DNA of 64,000 nt from Alicycliphilus sp. UBA6560. GTDB taxonomy: Bacteria; Pseudomonadota; Gammaproteobacteria; Burkholderiales; Burkholderiaceae_C. Positions within the stretch are counted from its first letter, which is position 1. Every line of letters begins with the position of its first letter. A program made the position numbers and the translations under genes. Location of the stretch: the NCBI GenBank assembly GCA_002434305.1, contig DJJU01000013.1, positions 606,321 through 670,320 of the forward strand. Reading direction: 5' to 3'. Shown here piece after piece: positions 47,197 through 57,428 of the stretch. Below the pieces are notes generated by a model. The model did no database searches. It had not been told where the DNA came from and saw only the letters and a list, made by a program, of their open reading frames with translations.

Positions 47197-48435
47197 ATGA
47201 CCACGCACACAGCCCCGTTGCGGCTGCATGTGCCCGAGCCCACCGGGCGGCCGGGTTGCAGCACCGACTTTTCCTACCTCTCCGTCTCGCCTGCCGGCGA
47301 GGTGCGCAGGCCCCCCACCGATACCCCCGCCGCCGACACGGCCGACCTGGCGACCAGCCTGGTGCGGGTGCTGGACGACGGGGGCCGCGCCGTAGGCCCC
47401 TGGGCCCCAAGCATCCACCCCGAGCGGCTGCGCCGCGGCCTGCGCGCCATGATGAAGACGCGCATCTTCGACGCGCGCATGCTGATGGCGCAGCGCAAGA
47501 AAAAACTGTCGTTCTACATGCAGTGCCTGGGCGAGGAGGCCATCGCCGTGGCGCACGCGCAGGCACTGGCCGAGGGCGACATGTGCTTTCCCACCTATCG
47601 CCAGCAGGGCCTGCTGCTGTCGCGCGACGACATTCCGATGTCCGAGCTGATCTGCCAGCTGATGAGCAACGAGGGCGATCCGCTCAAGGGCCGGCAGCTG
47701 CCCGTCATGTACTCGTACAAGCGCGCGGGTTTTTTCTCCATCTCGGGCAACCTGGCCACGCAGGTCATCCAGGCCGTGGGCTGGGCCATGGCCAGCGCCA
47801 TCAAGGGCGACACGAAGATCGCCTCCGCCTGGATCGGCGACGGCGCCACGGCCGAGGCCGACTTCCACACCGCGCTGACCTTCGCCCACGTGTACCGCGC
47901 GCCGGTCATCATCAACGTGGTCAACAACCAGTGGGCCATCTCCACCTTCCAGTCGATCGCCGGTGGCGAGGGCACGACGTTTGCCCAGCGCGGCGTGGGC
48001 GTGGGCGTGGCCTCGCTGCGCGTCGATGGCAACGACTTCCTGGCGGTGTACGCCGCCTCGCGCTGGGCGGCCGAGCGCGCCCGCACCAACAACGGCCCGA
48101 CGCTGATCGAGTGGGAGACCTACCGCGCCGGCCCGCACTCCACCTCCGACGACCCGAGCAAGTACCGGCCGCAGGATGACTGGCAGCGCTTTCCGCTGGG
48201 CGACCCGATCGCGCGCCTGAAACAGCACCTGATCGCCATCGGCGAATGGAGCGATGAGCAGCACGCCGCCGCACAGAAAGAGCTCGAGGCCGAGGTGCTG
48301 GCCGCAGAGAAGGAGGCCGAGCGCCACGGCACCCTGCTGGAGGGCCGCGCCGCCAGCGCCGCCACCATCTTCGAGGGTGTGTACAAGGACATGCCGGAGC
48401 ACCTGCGCCGGCAGCGCCAGCAGATGGGAGTGTGA
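47197..48435 (+). CDS. bkdA1: branched-chain 2-oxoacid dehydrogenase E1 alpha
   Basis: The 412-residue subunit is close to Pseudomonas BkdA1 in length and text (LRLHVPEPTGRPGCSTDFSY, CFPTYRQQGLLLSR, GPHSTSDDPSKYRPQDDW). The TPP motif runs from WIGDGATAEADFH to NVVNNQWAIS. It decarboxylates 2-oxo acids from Val, Leu and Ile. ATG 47197 follows CCAGGAGA. First gene of a four-gene operon. Confidence 0.96.
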   Translation: MTTHTAPLRLHVPEPTGRPGCSTDFSYLSVSPAGEVRRPPTDTPAADTADLATSLVRVLDDGGRAVGPWAPSIHPERLRRGLRAMMKTRIFDARMLMAQRKKKLSFYMQCLGEEAIAVAHAQALAEGDMCFPTYRQQGLLLSRDDIPMSELICQLMSNEGDPLKGRQLPVMYSYKRAGFFSISGNLATQVIQAVGWAMASAIKGDTKIASAWIGDGATAEADFHTALTFAHVYRAPVIINVVNNQWAISTFQSIAGGEGTTFAQRGVGVGVASLRVDGNDFLAVYAASRWAAERARTNNGPTLIEWETYRAGPHSTSDDPSKYRPQDDWQRFPLGDPIARLKQHLIAIGEWSDEQHAAAQKELEAEVLAAEKEAERHGTLLEGRAASAATIFEGVYKDMPEHLRRQRQQMGV

Positions 48436-48437
48436 CG

Positions 48438-49568
48438 ATGGCCACGACAGAAGACACCGCAAAGGCCATTCAGCAGGCCGAACCCGTGACCGCGCAGGAG
48501 CAAAAGCGCGACGAGCGCCGTGCCGAGGCGCAGGCGCCGGGCGCCGGCAGCGTGCCCATGACCATGATCCAGGCCCTGCGTTCGGCCATGGACGTGATGA
48601 TGGAGCGCGACGACAACGTCATCGTCTACGGCCAGGACGTGGGCTACTTCGGCGGCGTGTTCCGCGTCACCGAAGGGCTGCAGGCCAAGTACGGCAAGAC
48701 CCGCTGCTTCGACGCGCCCATCTCCGAGGGCGGCATCGTCGGCACGGCCATCGGCATGGCGGCCTATGGCCTCAAGCCCGTGGTCGAGATCCAGTTCGCC
48801 GACTACTTCTACCCGGCCACGGACCAGATCGTGTCCGAGGCGGCGCGCATGCGCCACCGCTCCAACGGCGACTTCACCGCGCCCATGACCATCCGCATGC
48901 CCTGCGGCGGCGGCATCTACGGCGGGCAGACGCACAGCCAGAGCCCGGAGGCGTTCTTCACCCACGTCTGCGGCCTGCGCACGGTCATGCCCAGCAACCC
49001 GTATGACGCCAAGGGCCTGCTGATCGCCTCCATCGAGTGCGAGGACCCGGTCATCTTCCTGGAGCCCAAGCGCCTGTACAACGGCCCGTTCGACGGCCAC
49101 CACGACCGGCCGGTGGTGCCCTGGTCCAAGCATGAGCTGGGGCGGGTGCCCGAGGGCTACTACCGCGTGCCGCTGGACAGCGCCGCGGTCTTCCGCTCCG
49201 GCAAGGAGGTCACCGTGCTGACCTACGGCACCATGGTCTGGGTGGCCGAATGCGCCGCGCGCGAGGCCGGCGTGGACGCGGAGGTCATCGACCTGCGCTC
49301 CATCTGGCCGCTGGACCTGGAGACGATCGTCAATTCGGTCAAGAAGACCGGCCGCTGCGTCGTGGTGCACGAGGCCACGCGCACCAGCGGCTTCGGCGCC
49401 GAGCTGGCGGCGCTGGTGCAGGAGCACTGCTTCTGGCACCTGGAGGCGCCCATCGAGCGCGTGACGGGCTGGGACACGCCCTATCCGCACGCCCAGGAAT
49501 GGGACTACTTCCCCGGCCCCGCCCGCGTGGGCGCGGCCTTGAAGCGCGCTGTCGGCAAGGAGGCATGA
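48438..49568 (+). CDS. bkdA2: branched-chain 2-oxoacid dehydrogenase E1 beta
   Basis: The 376-residue transketolase-like subunit has GQDVGYFGGVFRVTEGLQAK, FDAPISEGGIVGTAIGMAAY and ECEDPVIFLEPKRLYNGPF, typical of E1 beta, which forms the TPP site with BkdA1. I chose ATG 48438 because GGGAG stands at proper spacing; GTG 48432 overlaps the bkdA1 stop. It has a longer N-terminal tail (about 35 residues) than most homologues. Confidence 0.95.
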   Translation: MATTEDTAKAIQQAEPVTAQEQKRDERRAEAQAPGAGSVPMTMIQALRSAMDVMMERDDNVIVYGQDVGYFGGVFRVTEGLQAKYGKTRCFDAPISEGGIVGTAIGMAAYGLKPVVEIQFADYFYPATDQIVSEAARMRHRSNGDFTAPMTIRMPCGGGIYGGQTHSQSPEAFFTHVCGLRTVMPSNPYDAKGLLIASIECEDPVIFLEPKRLYNGPFDGHHDRPVVPWSKHELGRVPEGYYRVPLDSAAVFRSGKEVTVLTYGTMVWVAECAAREAGVDAEVIDLRSIWPLDLETIVNSVKKTGRCVVVHEATRTSGFGAELAALVQEHCFWHLEAPIERVTGWDTPYPHAQEWDYFPGPARVGAALKRAVGKEA

Positions 49569-49569
49569 C

Positions 49570-50889
49570 ATGGGTATTTACGTGATCCGCATGCCCGACA
49601 TCGGCGAGGGCATTGCCGAGGTGGAACTGGTGGCCTGGCACGTGCAGCCCGGCGACACGGTGGCCGAGGACCAGCCGATCGCCGACGTGATGACGGACAA
49701 GGCCACGGTGGAGATCCCCGCGCACGTGCACGGCAAGGTGCTGGCCCTGGGCGGCGCTGTGGGCCAGGTGCTGGCCGTGGGCGCCGAACTCGTGCGGCTG
49801 GAGGTCGAGGGCGAAGGGAACTTCAAGGAAAATCAGGCTCCAGCGCCCGCCGGTCAAGCGCAAGCAGCTATTGAATCGGTAGCAAAACCGCCGGCCGCGG
49901 CGGTGCCTGCACCGGCCGCACCGGCGCCGTCGCCCACCCCGTCCCCTGTGCCGACCCCTGCTCCGGCCCGCTCTGCCGCGCCACGCGCCGCGGCCGTGGC
50001 GCGCAGCCCGGGCGAGCGCCCGCTGGCCTCGCCGGCCGTGCGCCGACTGGCGCAGGACCGCGGCATCGACCTGCGTTTCGTGCACGGCAGCGGCCCGGCC
50101 GGGCAGATCCGCCACGAGGACTTGGACGTCTACATGGCCGGCGCAGGCCAGCCGGCGGGGCAGGGCGGCTCGCAGTACGTGCAGCGCCACGGCGAGGAGC
50201 AAATCCCCGTCATCGGCCTGCGCCGCAAGATCGCGCAGAAGATGCAGGAGGCCAAGCGCCGCATCCCGCATTTTTCTTACGTCGAGGAGATCGACGTGAC
50301 CGAGCTGGAGCAGCTCCGCCAGCGGCTGAACCAGTTGCACGGCGCCACGCGCGGCAAGCTCACGCTGCTGCCCTTCCTGGCGCGCGCCATGGTGCTGGCG
50401 CTGCGCGACTTTCCGCAGATTAACGCCCGCTACGACGACGAGGCCGGCACCGTCACACGCTACGAGGCGGTGCACCTGGGCGTGGCCACGCAGACCGACG
50501 CCGGCCTGATGGTGCCGGTGCTGCGCCACGCCGAAAGCCTGGACCTGTGGAGCTGCGCCGCGGCCATCACCCGCGTGGCCGAGGGAGCGCGCACCGGCAA
50601 GGCGGCGCGCGAGGAGCTGTCGGGCTCGACCATCACGCTGACCAGCCTGGGGGCGCTGGGCGGCATCGCCAGCACGCCGGTCATCAACCACCCGGAGGTG
50701 GCCATCGTCGGCGTGAACCGCATGGTGCAGCGGCCGATGTTCGGCAGCGACGGCCAGGTGGTGGCGCGCCAGCTCATGAACCTGTCCTCGTCCTTCGACC
50801 ACCGCGTGGTCGACGGCATGGACGCGGCGCGCTTCATCCAGGCCATGCGCGCGCTGCTGGAAACCCCGGCGCTGCTGTTCGTCGAATGA
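49570..50889 (+). CDS. bkdB: branched-chain 2-oxoacid dehydrogenase E2 (dihydrolipoyl acyltransferase)
   Basis: The 439-residue core protein has a lipoyl domain with Lys44 in VMTDKATVEIPA, a proline/alanine linker (about 90-140), an E3/E1-binding domain (LASPAVRRLAQDRGIDLRFV) and the catalytic domain ending in SSSFDHRVVDGMDAARFIQA (His and Asp). Linker residues 87-106 come from a copy of the palindromic repeat (49829-49888, APAPAGQAQAAI). ATG 49570 is one base after the bkdA2 stop. Confidence 0.95.
   Translation: MGIYVIRMPDIGEGIAEVELVAWHVQPGDTVAEDQPIADVMTDKATVEIPAHVHGKVLALGGAVGQVLAVGAELVRLEVEGEGNFKENQAPAPAGQAQAAIESVAKPPAAAVPAPAAPAPSPTPSPVPTPAPARSAAPRAAAVARSPGERPLASPAVRRLAQDRGIDLRFVHGSGPAGQIRHEDLDVYMAGAGQPAGQGGSQYVQRHGEEQIPVIGLRRKIAQKMQEAKRRIPHFSYVEEIDVTELEQLRQRLNQLHGATRGKLTLLPFLARAMVLALRDFPQINARYDDEAGTVTRYEAVHLGVATQTDAGLMVPVLRHAESLDLWSCAAAITRVAEGARTGKAAREELSGSTITLTSLGALGGIASTPVINHPEVAIVGVNRMVQRPMFGSDGQVVARQLMNLSSSFDHRVVDGMDAARFIQAMRALLETPALLFVE
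49829..49888 (+). repeat. palindromic repeat inside bkdB
   Basis: AGGCTCCAGCGCCCGCCGGT CAAGCGCAAGCAGCTATTG and GTAGCAAAA encode QAPAPAGQAQAAIESVAK, in the shared frame, within the flexible linker where extra Ala/Pro is harmless. Confidence 0.7.
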
Positions 50890-50903
50890 GGAGTGGCCAA
50901 AAC

Positions 50904-52316
<1,413 letters not shown>

Positions 52317-52337
52317 CGTGCAGCGCACGAGGAGCGG

Positions 52338-52370
52338 CGCGCCGGCTGCGGTCGGCGCGTTTGCTTTTTC
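52338..52370 (+). terminator. terminator after the bkd operon
   Basis: CGCGCCG (52338-52344) and CGGCGCG (52353-52359) form a stem, followed by TTTGCTTTTTC. It separates lpdV from the chorismatase gene. Confidence 0.75.
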
Positions 52371-52457
52371 AGGGGCGGGGCGTCGCCTCTTTGCCATCGC
52401 ACCTGCGCCGCCGGCGGCACAATCCCGGCGTTTCCTGACTCAGAATTTTCCGCACGC

Positions 52458-53435
52458 ATGAGCCTCGCGCCTTCCCCGCTGCACGTGCACTACATGCGCG
52501 ACGACCTTGCCGCGCTGCTGCCCGCGCCTGACCTCCTGGCCGTCTTCGGCTTCGGCCCCGACGCACCCAGCTCAAACGACCCACGCTACCTGCGCGTGCC
52601 GCTCGCGCCTTGGGGCGCGCCGGCGCTCGAAACCTGGCGCGCCGCCGCCCCGGTCACCTGCGGGCGCGAGGGTGCGGTGCAATGGTCGTCGGACGGCGCC
52701 TGGCTGTTCGGCGCGATCGAGGTCGACGAGGCGAGCGCCGGCGGCATCACGGCGGCCGCGCGCACGGCGTACGCTGAGCTGACCCGCTTCGTGCGCGCGC
52801 GCGGCTTTCCCCACCTGATCCGCATCTGGAACTACCTGGACGCCATCACCCACGGCGAAGGCGACGGCGAGCGCTACCGCGAGTTCTGCGTGGGCCGCGC
52901 CCAGGGCCTGGGGCCGGTGGACGTCGCCACACTGCCCGCCGCCACCGCCATCGGCCGGTGCGACGGCACGCGCGTGCTGCAGGTCTACTGGCTGGCCGCG
53001 CAGGTGCCGGGAACGCCCTTGGAAAACCCGCGCCAGGTCAGCGCCTACCGCTACCCGCGCCAGTACGGCCCGCAGTCGCCCAGCTTCGCGCGTGCCATGC
53101 TGCCGCCGACGGCCGATCGCACTCCGCTGCTGCTCTCGGGCACGGCCGCGGTGGTCGGGCACGCCTCGCAACACGCCGGGTCGCTGTCCGCGCAGATCGA
53201 CGAGACCCTGTGCAACTTCGATGCACTCCTGCAGGCCGCGCGTGCGCGCCAGCCCGCGCTGCCCGCCACGCTCGGTGCCGGCACGCGCCTGAAGGTCTAC
53301 GTGCGCGACGCGGCCGACCTGCCCACGGTGGAGCGCATGCTGCGCGAGCGGCTGGCCGGTGTGCCCTTCATCGTGCTGCATGCGGCTGTCTGCCGCAGCG
53401 AACTGGCGGTGGAGATCGACGGCGTGCACGGCTGA
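52458..53435 (+). CDS. chorismatase-family protein (XanB2/FkbO-Hyg5 type)
   Basis: The 325-residue protein has PHLIRIWNYLDAITHGEGDG and RYREFCVGRAQGL, then LLLSGTAAVVGHASQHAG and FIVLHAAVCRSELAVEIDG, the pattern of XanB2 and FkbO-like chorismate hydrolases. XanB2 makes 3- and 4-hydroxybenzoate from chorismate, the latter feeding ubiquinone. No ubiC or polyketide genes are nearby, so supply of 4-hydroxybenzoate is the best guess. ATG 52458 starts the conserved region. Confidence 0.85.
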   Translation: MSLAPSPLHVHYMRDDLAALLPAPDLLAVFGFGPDAPSSNDPRYLRVPLAPWGAPALETWRAAAPVTCGREGAVQWSSDGAWLFGAIEVDEASAGGITAAARTAYAELTRFVRARGFPHLIRIWNYLDAITHGEGDGERYREFCVGRAQGLGPVDVATLPAATAIGRCDGTRVLQVYWLAAQVPGTPLENPRQVSAYRYPRQYGPQSPSFARAMLPPTADRTPLLLSGTAAVVGHASQHAGSLSAQIDETLCNFDALLQAARARQPALPATLGAGTRLKVYVRDAADLPTVERMLRERLAGVPFIVLHAAVCRSELAVEIDGVHG

Positions 53436-53547
53436 GCAGGCGGACACCAGCCCTGCGGCGGGCGGGACAGGAGGCAGCGCCTAAAATCCGTCCTTCGCGC
53501 ACGCCCCGCCGTGCGCCTTTTCTTTTGCCCGCCCCGCTTTCCCCGCC

Positions 53548-54501
53548 ATGCTGACCTTCCAACAGATCATCCTGAAACTGCAGTCCTACTGGGCCGAACA
53601 GGGCTGCGCGCTCCTGCAGCCCTACGACATGGAAGTGGGAGCCGGCACCTCGCACACCGCCACCTTCCTGCGCGCCATCGGCCCCGAGCCCTGGCGCGCC
53701 GCCTACGTGCAGCCCAGCCGCCGCCCCAAGGACGGGCGCTACGGTGACAACCCCAACCGCCTGCAGCACTACTACCAGTACCAGGTGGTGCTCAAGCCCG
53801 CGCCGGCCAACATCCTGGAGCTGTACCTGGGCAGCCTGCAGGCCCTCGGGTTCGACCTGAAGAAGAACGACATCCGCTTCGTCGAGGACGACTGGGAGAA
53901 CCCCACGCTGGGCGCCTGGGGCCTGGGCTGGGAGGTGTGGCTGAACGGCATGGAGGTCACGCAGTTCACCTATTTCCAGCAGGTCGGCGGCATCGACTGC
54001 AAGCCCGCCACGGGCGAGATCACCTACGGCCTGGAGCGTCTGGCCATGTACCTGCAGGGGGTGGACAACGTCTACAACCTGACCTGGACCGAGGCGCCCG
54101 ATGGCACGAAGCTGAGCTACGGCGACGTCTACCACCAGAACGAGGTGGAGCAGTCCACCTACAACTTCGAGCATTCCGACGCCGATTTCCTGTTCACCGC
54201 CTTCGGCGCACATGAAAAACAGGCCCAACACCTGGTGGCCGAACAGCTGGCCCTGCCGGCCTACGAGCAGGTGCTCAAGGCCGCCCACACCTTCAACCTG
54301 CTGGACGCGCGCGGCGCGATCAGCGTGACCGAGCGTGCCGCCTACATCGGCCGCATCCGCAACCTGGCCCGCGCCGTGGCCAAGAGCTACCTGGACAGCC
54401 GCGCCCGCCTGGGCTTTCCGATGGCCCCGCGTGCGCACGCCGACGAGGTGCTGGCCGAGCTGGCCCGCCAGGCCGAGCAGCAGCAGAAGAAGGCCGCCTG
54501 A
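53548..54501 (+). CDS. glyQ: glycyl-tRNA synthetase alpha subunit
   Basis: The 317-residue subunit begins MLTFQQIILKLQSYWAEQGC and contains PYDMEVGAGTSHTATFLRAI, GPEPWRAAYVQPSRRPKDG and YFQQVGGIDCKPATGEITYG, invariant in the bacterial alpha2beta2 enzyme; it carries the aminoacylation site. glyS follows after 90 bases that hold a palindromic repeat. Confidence 0.97.
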   Translation: MLTFQQIILKLQSYWAEQGCALLQPYDMEVGAGTSHTATFLRAIGPEPWRAAYVQPSRRPKDGRYGDNPNRLQHYYQYQVVLKPAPANILELYLGSLQALGFDLKKNDIRFVEDDWENPTLGAWGLGWEVWLNGMEVTQFTYFQQVGGIDCKPATGEITYGLERLAMYLQGVDNVYNLTWTEAPDGTKLSYGDVYHQNEVEQSTYNFEHSDADFLFTAFGAHEKQAQHLVAEQLALPAYEQVLKAAHTFNLLDARGAISVTERAAYIGRIRNLARAVAKSYLDSRARLGFPMAPRAHADEVLAELARQAEQQQKKAA

Positions 54502-54534
54502 CGCGCGCCCGCAGCCGCCTCCGTATTTTTCTCA

Positions 54535-54588
54535 CAAAAACAGCCTCCAGCCCTTGCCAGGCAAGCGCGAGCAGCTATCCAATTTTTC
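54535..54588 (+). repeat. palindromic repeat between glyQ and glyS
   Basis: CAAAAACAGCCTCCAGCCCT TGCCAGGCAAGCGCGAGCAG CTATCCAATTTTT closely fits the family, with arms CCCTTGCC / GGCAAGCGC. It ends four bases before the glyS ATG, so the upstream region of glyS is repeat sequence with no clear Shine-Dalgarno. Confidence 0.7.
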
Positions 54589-54591
54589 GTC

Positions 54592-56778
54592 ATGACCGCA
54601 CCCAACCTGCTTGTTGAACTGTTCGTGGAAGAGCTGCCCCCGAAGGCGCTGCAAAAGCTGGGCGACGCCTTCGCCGGCGTGCTGCACGAGCAGCTGGCGG
54701 CCCAGGGCCTGGCCGGCGCGGGTTCGCGCGTCACGGCCTATGCCTCGCCCCGGCGCCTGGCGGCCCACGTCACCCAGGTGCTGGCCGCCGCGCCGGACAA
54801 GGCCGTGTCGCAAAAGCTCATGCCCGTGGCCGTGGGCCTGGACGCGCAGGGCCAGGCCACGCCAGCGCTCTTGAAGAAGCTGGCCGCGCTGGGCCTGGAT
54901 GCGGCGGCGCTCGGGGGCCTGAAGCGCGTGAACGACGGCAAGGCCGAGGTGCTGTTCCACGAGAGCATGGCGCGCGGCGCCACCCTGGCCGAGGGGCTGC
55001 AAAAGGCGCTGGACGAAGCCATTGCCAAGCTGCCCATCCCCAAGGTCATGCGCTACCAGCTGCAGGATGGCTGGAGCAGCGTGCACTTCGTGCGCCCGGC
55101 GCACGGCCTGGTCGCGCTGCATGGCAGCGAGGTGGTGACCGGCGTGCAGGCGCTGGGCCTGACCGCAGGGCGTGAGACGCATGGCCACCGCTTCGAGGCG
55201 CAGGCCGAGTCCATCGCCCTGCGTGACGCCGACAGCTACGCGCAGCAATTGCGCGAAGAAGGCGCCGTGATCGCCAGCTTCGCCGAGCGTCGCGCCGAGA
55301 TCGCGCGCCAGCTGGCTGCCGCCGCGGCCCAGGTGGGCGGCGGCGTGCGGCCCATCGAAGACGACGCACTGCTCGATGAAGTGACGGCCCTGGTCGAGCG
55401 CCCCAACGTGCTGGTCTGCGCCTTCGAGGAAGAATTCCTGGCCGTGCCGCAGGAATGCCTGATCCTGACCATGAAGGCCAACCAGAAGTACTTCCCGCTG
55501 CTGGACGGGCAAGGGCGCCTCACGCACCGTTTCCTCGTGGTGAGCAACATCAGCCCTCAGGATCCCACCGCCGTCATCCAGGGCAACGAGCGTGTGGTGC
55601 GCCCGCGCCTGGCGGACGCGAAATTCTTCTTCGACCAGGACCGCAAGAAGCCCCTGGCCAGCCGTGTGGAGCAGCTGGCCAAGGTGGTCTACCACAACAA
55701 GCTGGGCACGCAGGGCGAGCGCGTGGAGCGCGTGCGGCACATCGCCAAGGCCATTGCCGCGCAGCTGTTCGATGCCCTGGCCGGCCAGCACGCCGAGCAG
55801 CTCGACTCCGACAGCGGCGAGCTGGCGCGCGAGTACCTGCTGACCTGCGTGGACAACGCCGCGCTGCTGGCCAAGGCGGATCTGGTCACCGACATGGTGG
55901 GCGAGTTCCCCGAGCTGCAGGGCGTGATGGGCAGCTACTACGCCGTGGGCGACGGCCTGCCGGATGAAGTGGCTCACGCCATCGAGGACCACTACAAGCC
56001 GCGCTTTGCCGGCGACGAGCTGCCGCGCGAGAACGTCGGCCTGGTCGTGGCCCTGGCCGACAAGCTGGAAACGCTGGTCGGCATGTTCGGCATCGGCAAC
56101 CTGCCCACCGGCGACCGCGACCCGTTCGCGCTGCGCCGCCATGCGCTGGGCGTGATCCGCATGCTGATCGAGAAGCAGCAGCCCTTGGATATTAGGGCTC
56201 TGGTTAGTTCTGCAGTGCGCGCGTTTGATGAGAAGTTGCTTGACGGTGACGGAGACAACTACCTGGTCGCTCTGTACGCTTTCTTCAATGATCGCCTCAG
56301 CGGGTATCTACGTGAGACTGGGGCCAGCATTCAGGAGGTGACTGCAGTTATTAATTCAGACCTTTCCTGGAAAGACATGCCTAAGGCACTTGAGGCCGTG
56401 CGCGCCTTCGCCACGCTGGCCGAGGCCCCGGCCCTGGCGGCGGCCAACAAGCGCGTCGCCAACATCCTGAAAAAGGCCGAGGCCGAAGGCGCCGTGGACC
56501 CGCACGTCAACGAGGAGCTGCTGCAGGAGCAGGCCGAACAAGACCTGTACGCCGCGCTGCAGCGCTTCGTGCCCGAGGCCGACGCCCAGTTCGACCGCGG
56601 TGATTACACCGCCAGCCTGCAGACCCTGGCCGTGCTGCGCGCGCCGGTGGACGCCTTCTTCGACGACGTCATGGTCAACACCGATGACCTGGCCGTGCGC
56701 CTGAACCGCCAGGGCCTGCTCAAGCGTCTGCACCAGGCCATGAACCGCGTGGCCGATCTGTCCCGTCTGGCCGTGTGA
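54592..56778 (+). CDS. glyS: glycyl-tRNA synthetase beta subunit
   Basis: The 728-residue beta subunit has LLVELFVEELPPKALQKLGD at the start, the conserved core VLVCAFEEEFLAVPQECLIL, MKANQKYFPLLDGQGRL, and ends with a DALR anticodon-type region (FFDDVMVNTDDLAVRLNRQG). It is full length. A 210-base segment (56186-56395) has GC content of about 52% and AT-ended codons unlike the 70-80% on both sides, see findings. The stop overlaps the next gene (GTGA). Confidence 0.95.
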   Translation: MTAPNLLVELFVEELPPKALQKLGDAFAGVLHEQLAAQGLAGAGSRVTAYASPRRLAAHVTQVLAAAPDKAVSQKLMPVAVGLDAQGQATPALLKKLAALGLDAAALGGLKRVNDGKAEVLFHESMARGATLAEGLQKALDEAIAKLPIPKVMRYQLQDGWSSVHFVRPAHGLVALHGSEVVTGVQALGLTAGRETHGHRFEAQAESIALRDADSYAQQLREEGAVIASFAERRAEIARQLAAAAAQVGGGVRPIEDDALLDEVTALVERPNVLVCAFEEEFLAVPQECLILTMKANQKYFPLLDGQGRLTHRFLVVSNISPQDPTAVIQGNERVVRPRLADAKFFFDQDRKKPLASRVEQLAKVVYHNKLGTQGERVERVRHIAKAIAAQLFDALAGQHAEQLDSDSGELAREYLLTCVDNAALLAKADLVTDMVGEFPELQGVMGSYYAVGDGLPDEVAHAIEDHYKPRFAGDELPRENVGLVVALADKLETLVGMFGIGNLPTGDRDPFALRRHALGVIRMLIEKQQPLDIRALVSSAVRAFDEKLLDGDGDNYLVALYAFFNDRLSGYLRETGASIQEVTAVINSDLSWKDMPKALEAVRAFATLAEAPALAAANKRVANILKKAEAEGAVDPHVNEELLQEQAEQDLYAALQRFVPEADAQFDRGDYTASLQTLAVLRAPVDAFFDDVMVNTDDLAVRLNRQGLLKRLHQAMNRVADLSRLAV

Positions 56779-57419
56779 CGCCGCCGGCCGCGCGCCCCGA
56801 CACCGCTGCAGCAGCCCGTGCATCCCGGGCCGCCTGGCTGGCCTTCGCGCCGCTGGCGGCCGTGGTGGGACTGCGCTGGGTGCTGGGCTGGCTGCAGGAC
56901 CGGGCCGAACCGACCCCCGCCTGGCCGCTGTCGCCCTTCGCCGGCGCGCAGGACCCGTGGGCCTGGCTGCCCACCGCCGGCCTTGCGCTGCTGGCGCTTG
57001 CCGTGGCGCTGCTCATCCTGCGCGTCGTGCGCCGCCGTTGGGGCGCGCGGGCGCTGGGCGGCCTGCTGGCGGCGCTGTGGATCGCCGCGGCGCTGGCGGC
57101 CTGCGCGGCCCAGGTGCTGCACTTCATGAACCTGCGCGGCCTGGCGCCGCAGGCCCAGCCGCTGGCCGCCAGCGTGCTGGGCAGCCGCGCCGTGGCACCC
57201 AGCGCGCGCGGGCCGGGCGGCACGCTGCTGGTGCTGCAGCTGCCCGGCGAAGCCGGCCCGCAGCAGCTGATGGCGGACGACCCGGGCGCTGCCCGCCTGG
57301 CACCCGGCCAGGCCCTGGCGCTGCAGTGGTCGCGCGGGCGCTGGTGGGGGCGCTACGCCACCGGCTGGCAGCTGGCGGCAAAACCGCAGGTGCCGGCCAG
57401 CGGCGCGGGCAGGGAATAA
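56775..57419 (+). CDS. membrane protein, unknown function
   Basis: The 214-residue protein starts at GTG 56775 on the glyS stop codon. It has three predicted helices (AAWLAFAPLAAVVGLRWVLG, WLPTAGLALLALAVALLILR, ALGGLLAALWIAAALAACAA) and a small soluble C-terminal part (about 130-214) with PGGTLLVLQLPGEAGPQQLM and LQWSRGRWWGRYATGWQLA. No family is recognised. Coupling to glyS suggests housekeeping expression. Confidence 0.7.
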   Translation: MTPPAARPDTAAAARASRAAWLAFAPLAAVVGLRWVLGWLQDRAEPTPAWPLSPFAGAQDPWAWLPTAGLALLALAVALLILRVVRRRWGARALGGLLAALWIAAALAACAAQVLHFMNLRGLAPQAQPLAASVLGSRAVAPSARGPGGTLLVLQLPGEAGPQQLMADDPGAARLAPGQALALQWSRGRWWGRYATGWQLAAKPQVPASGAGRE

Positions 57420-57428
57420 TCCAGCGCC

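Noticed and set aside
46895..47566. Long minus-strand frame before and across bkdA1
   Set aside because: It is antisense to the certain bkdA1 start, has Arg/Pro/Ala-rich shadow composition and no domain.
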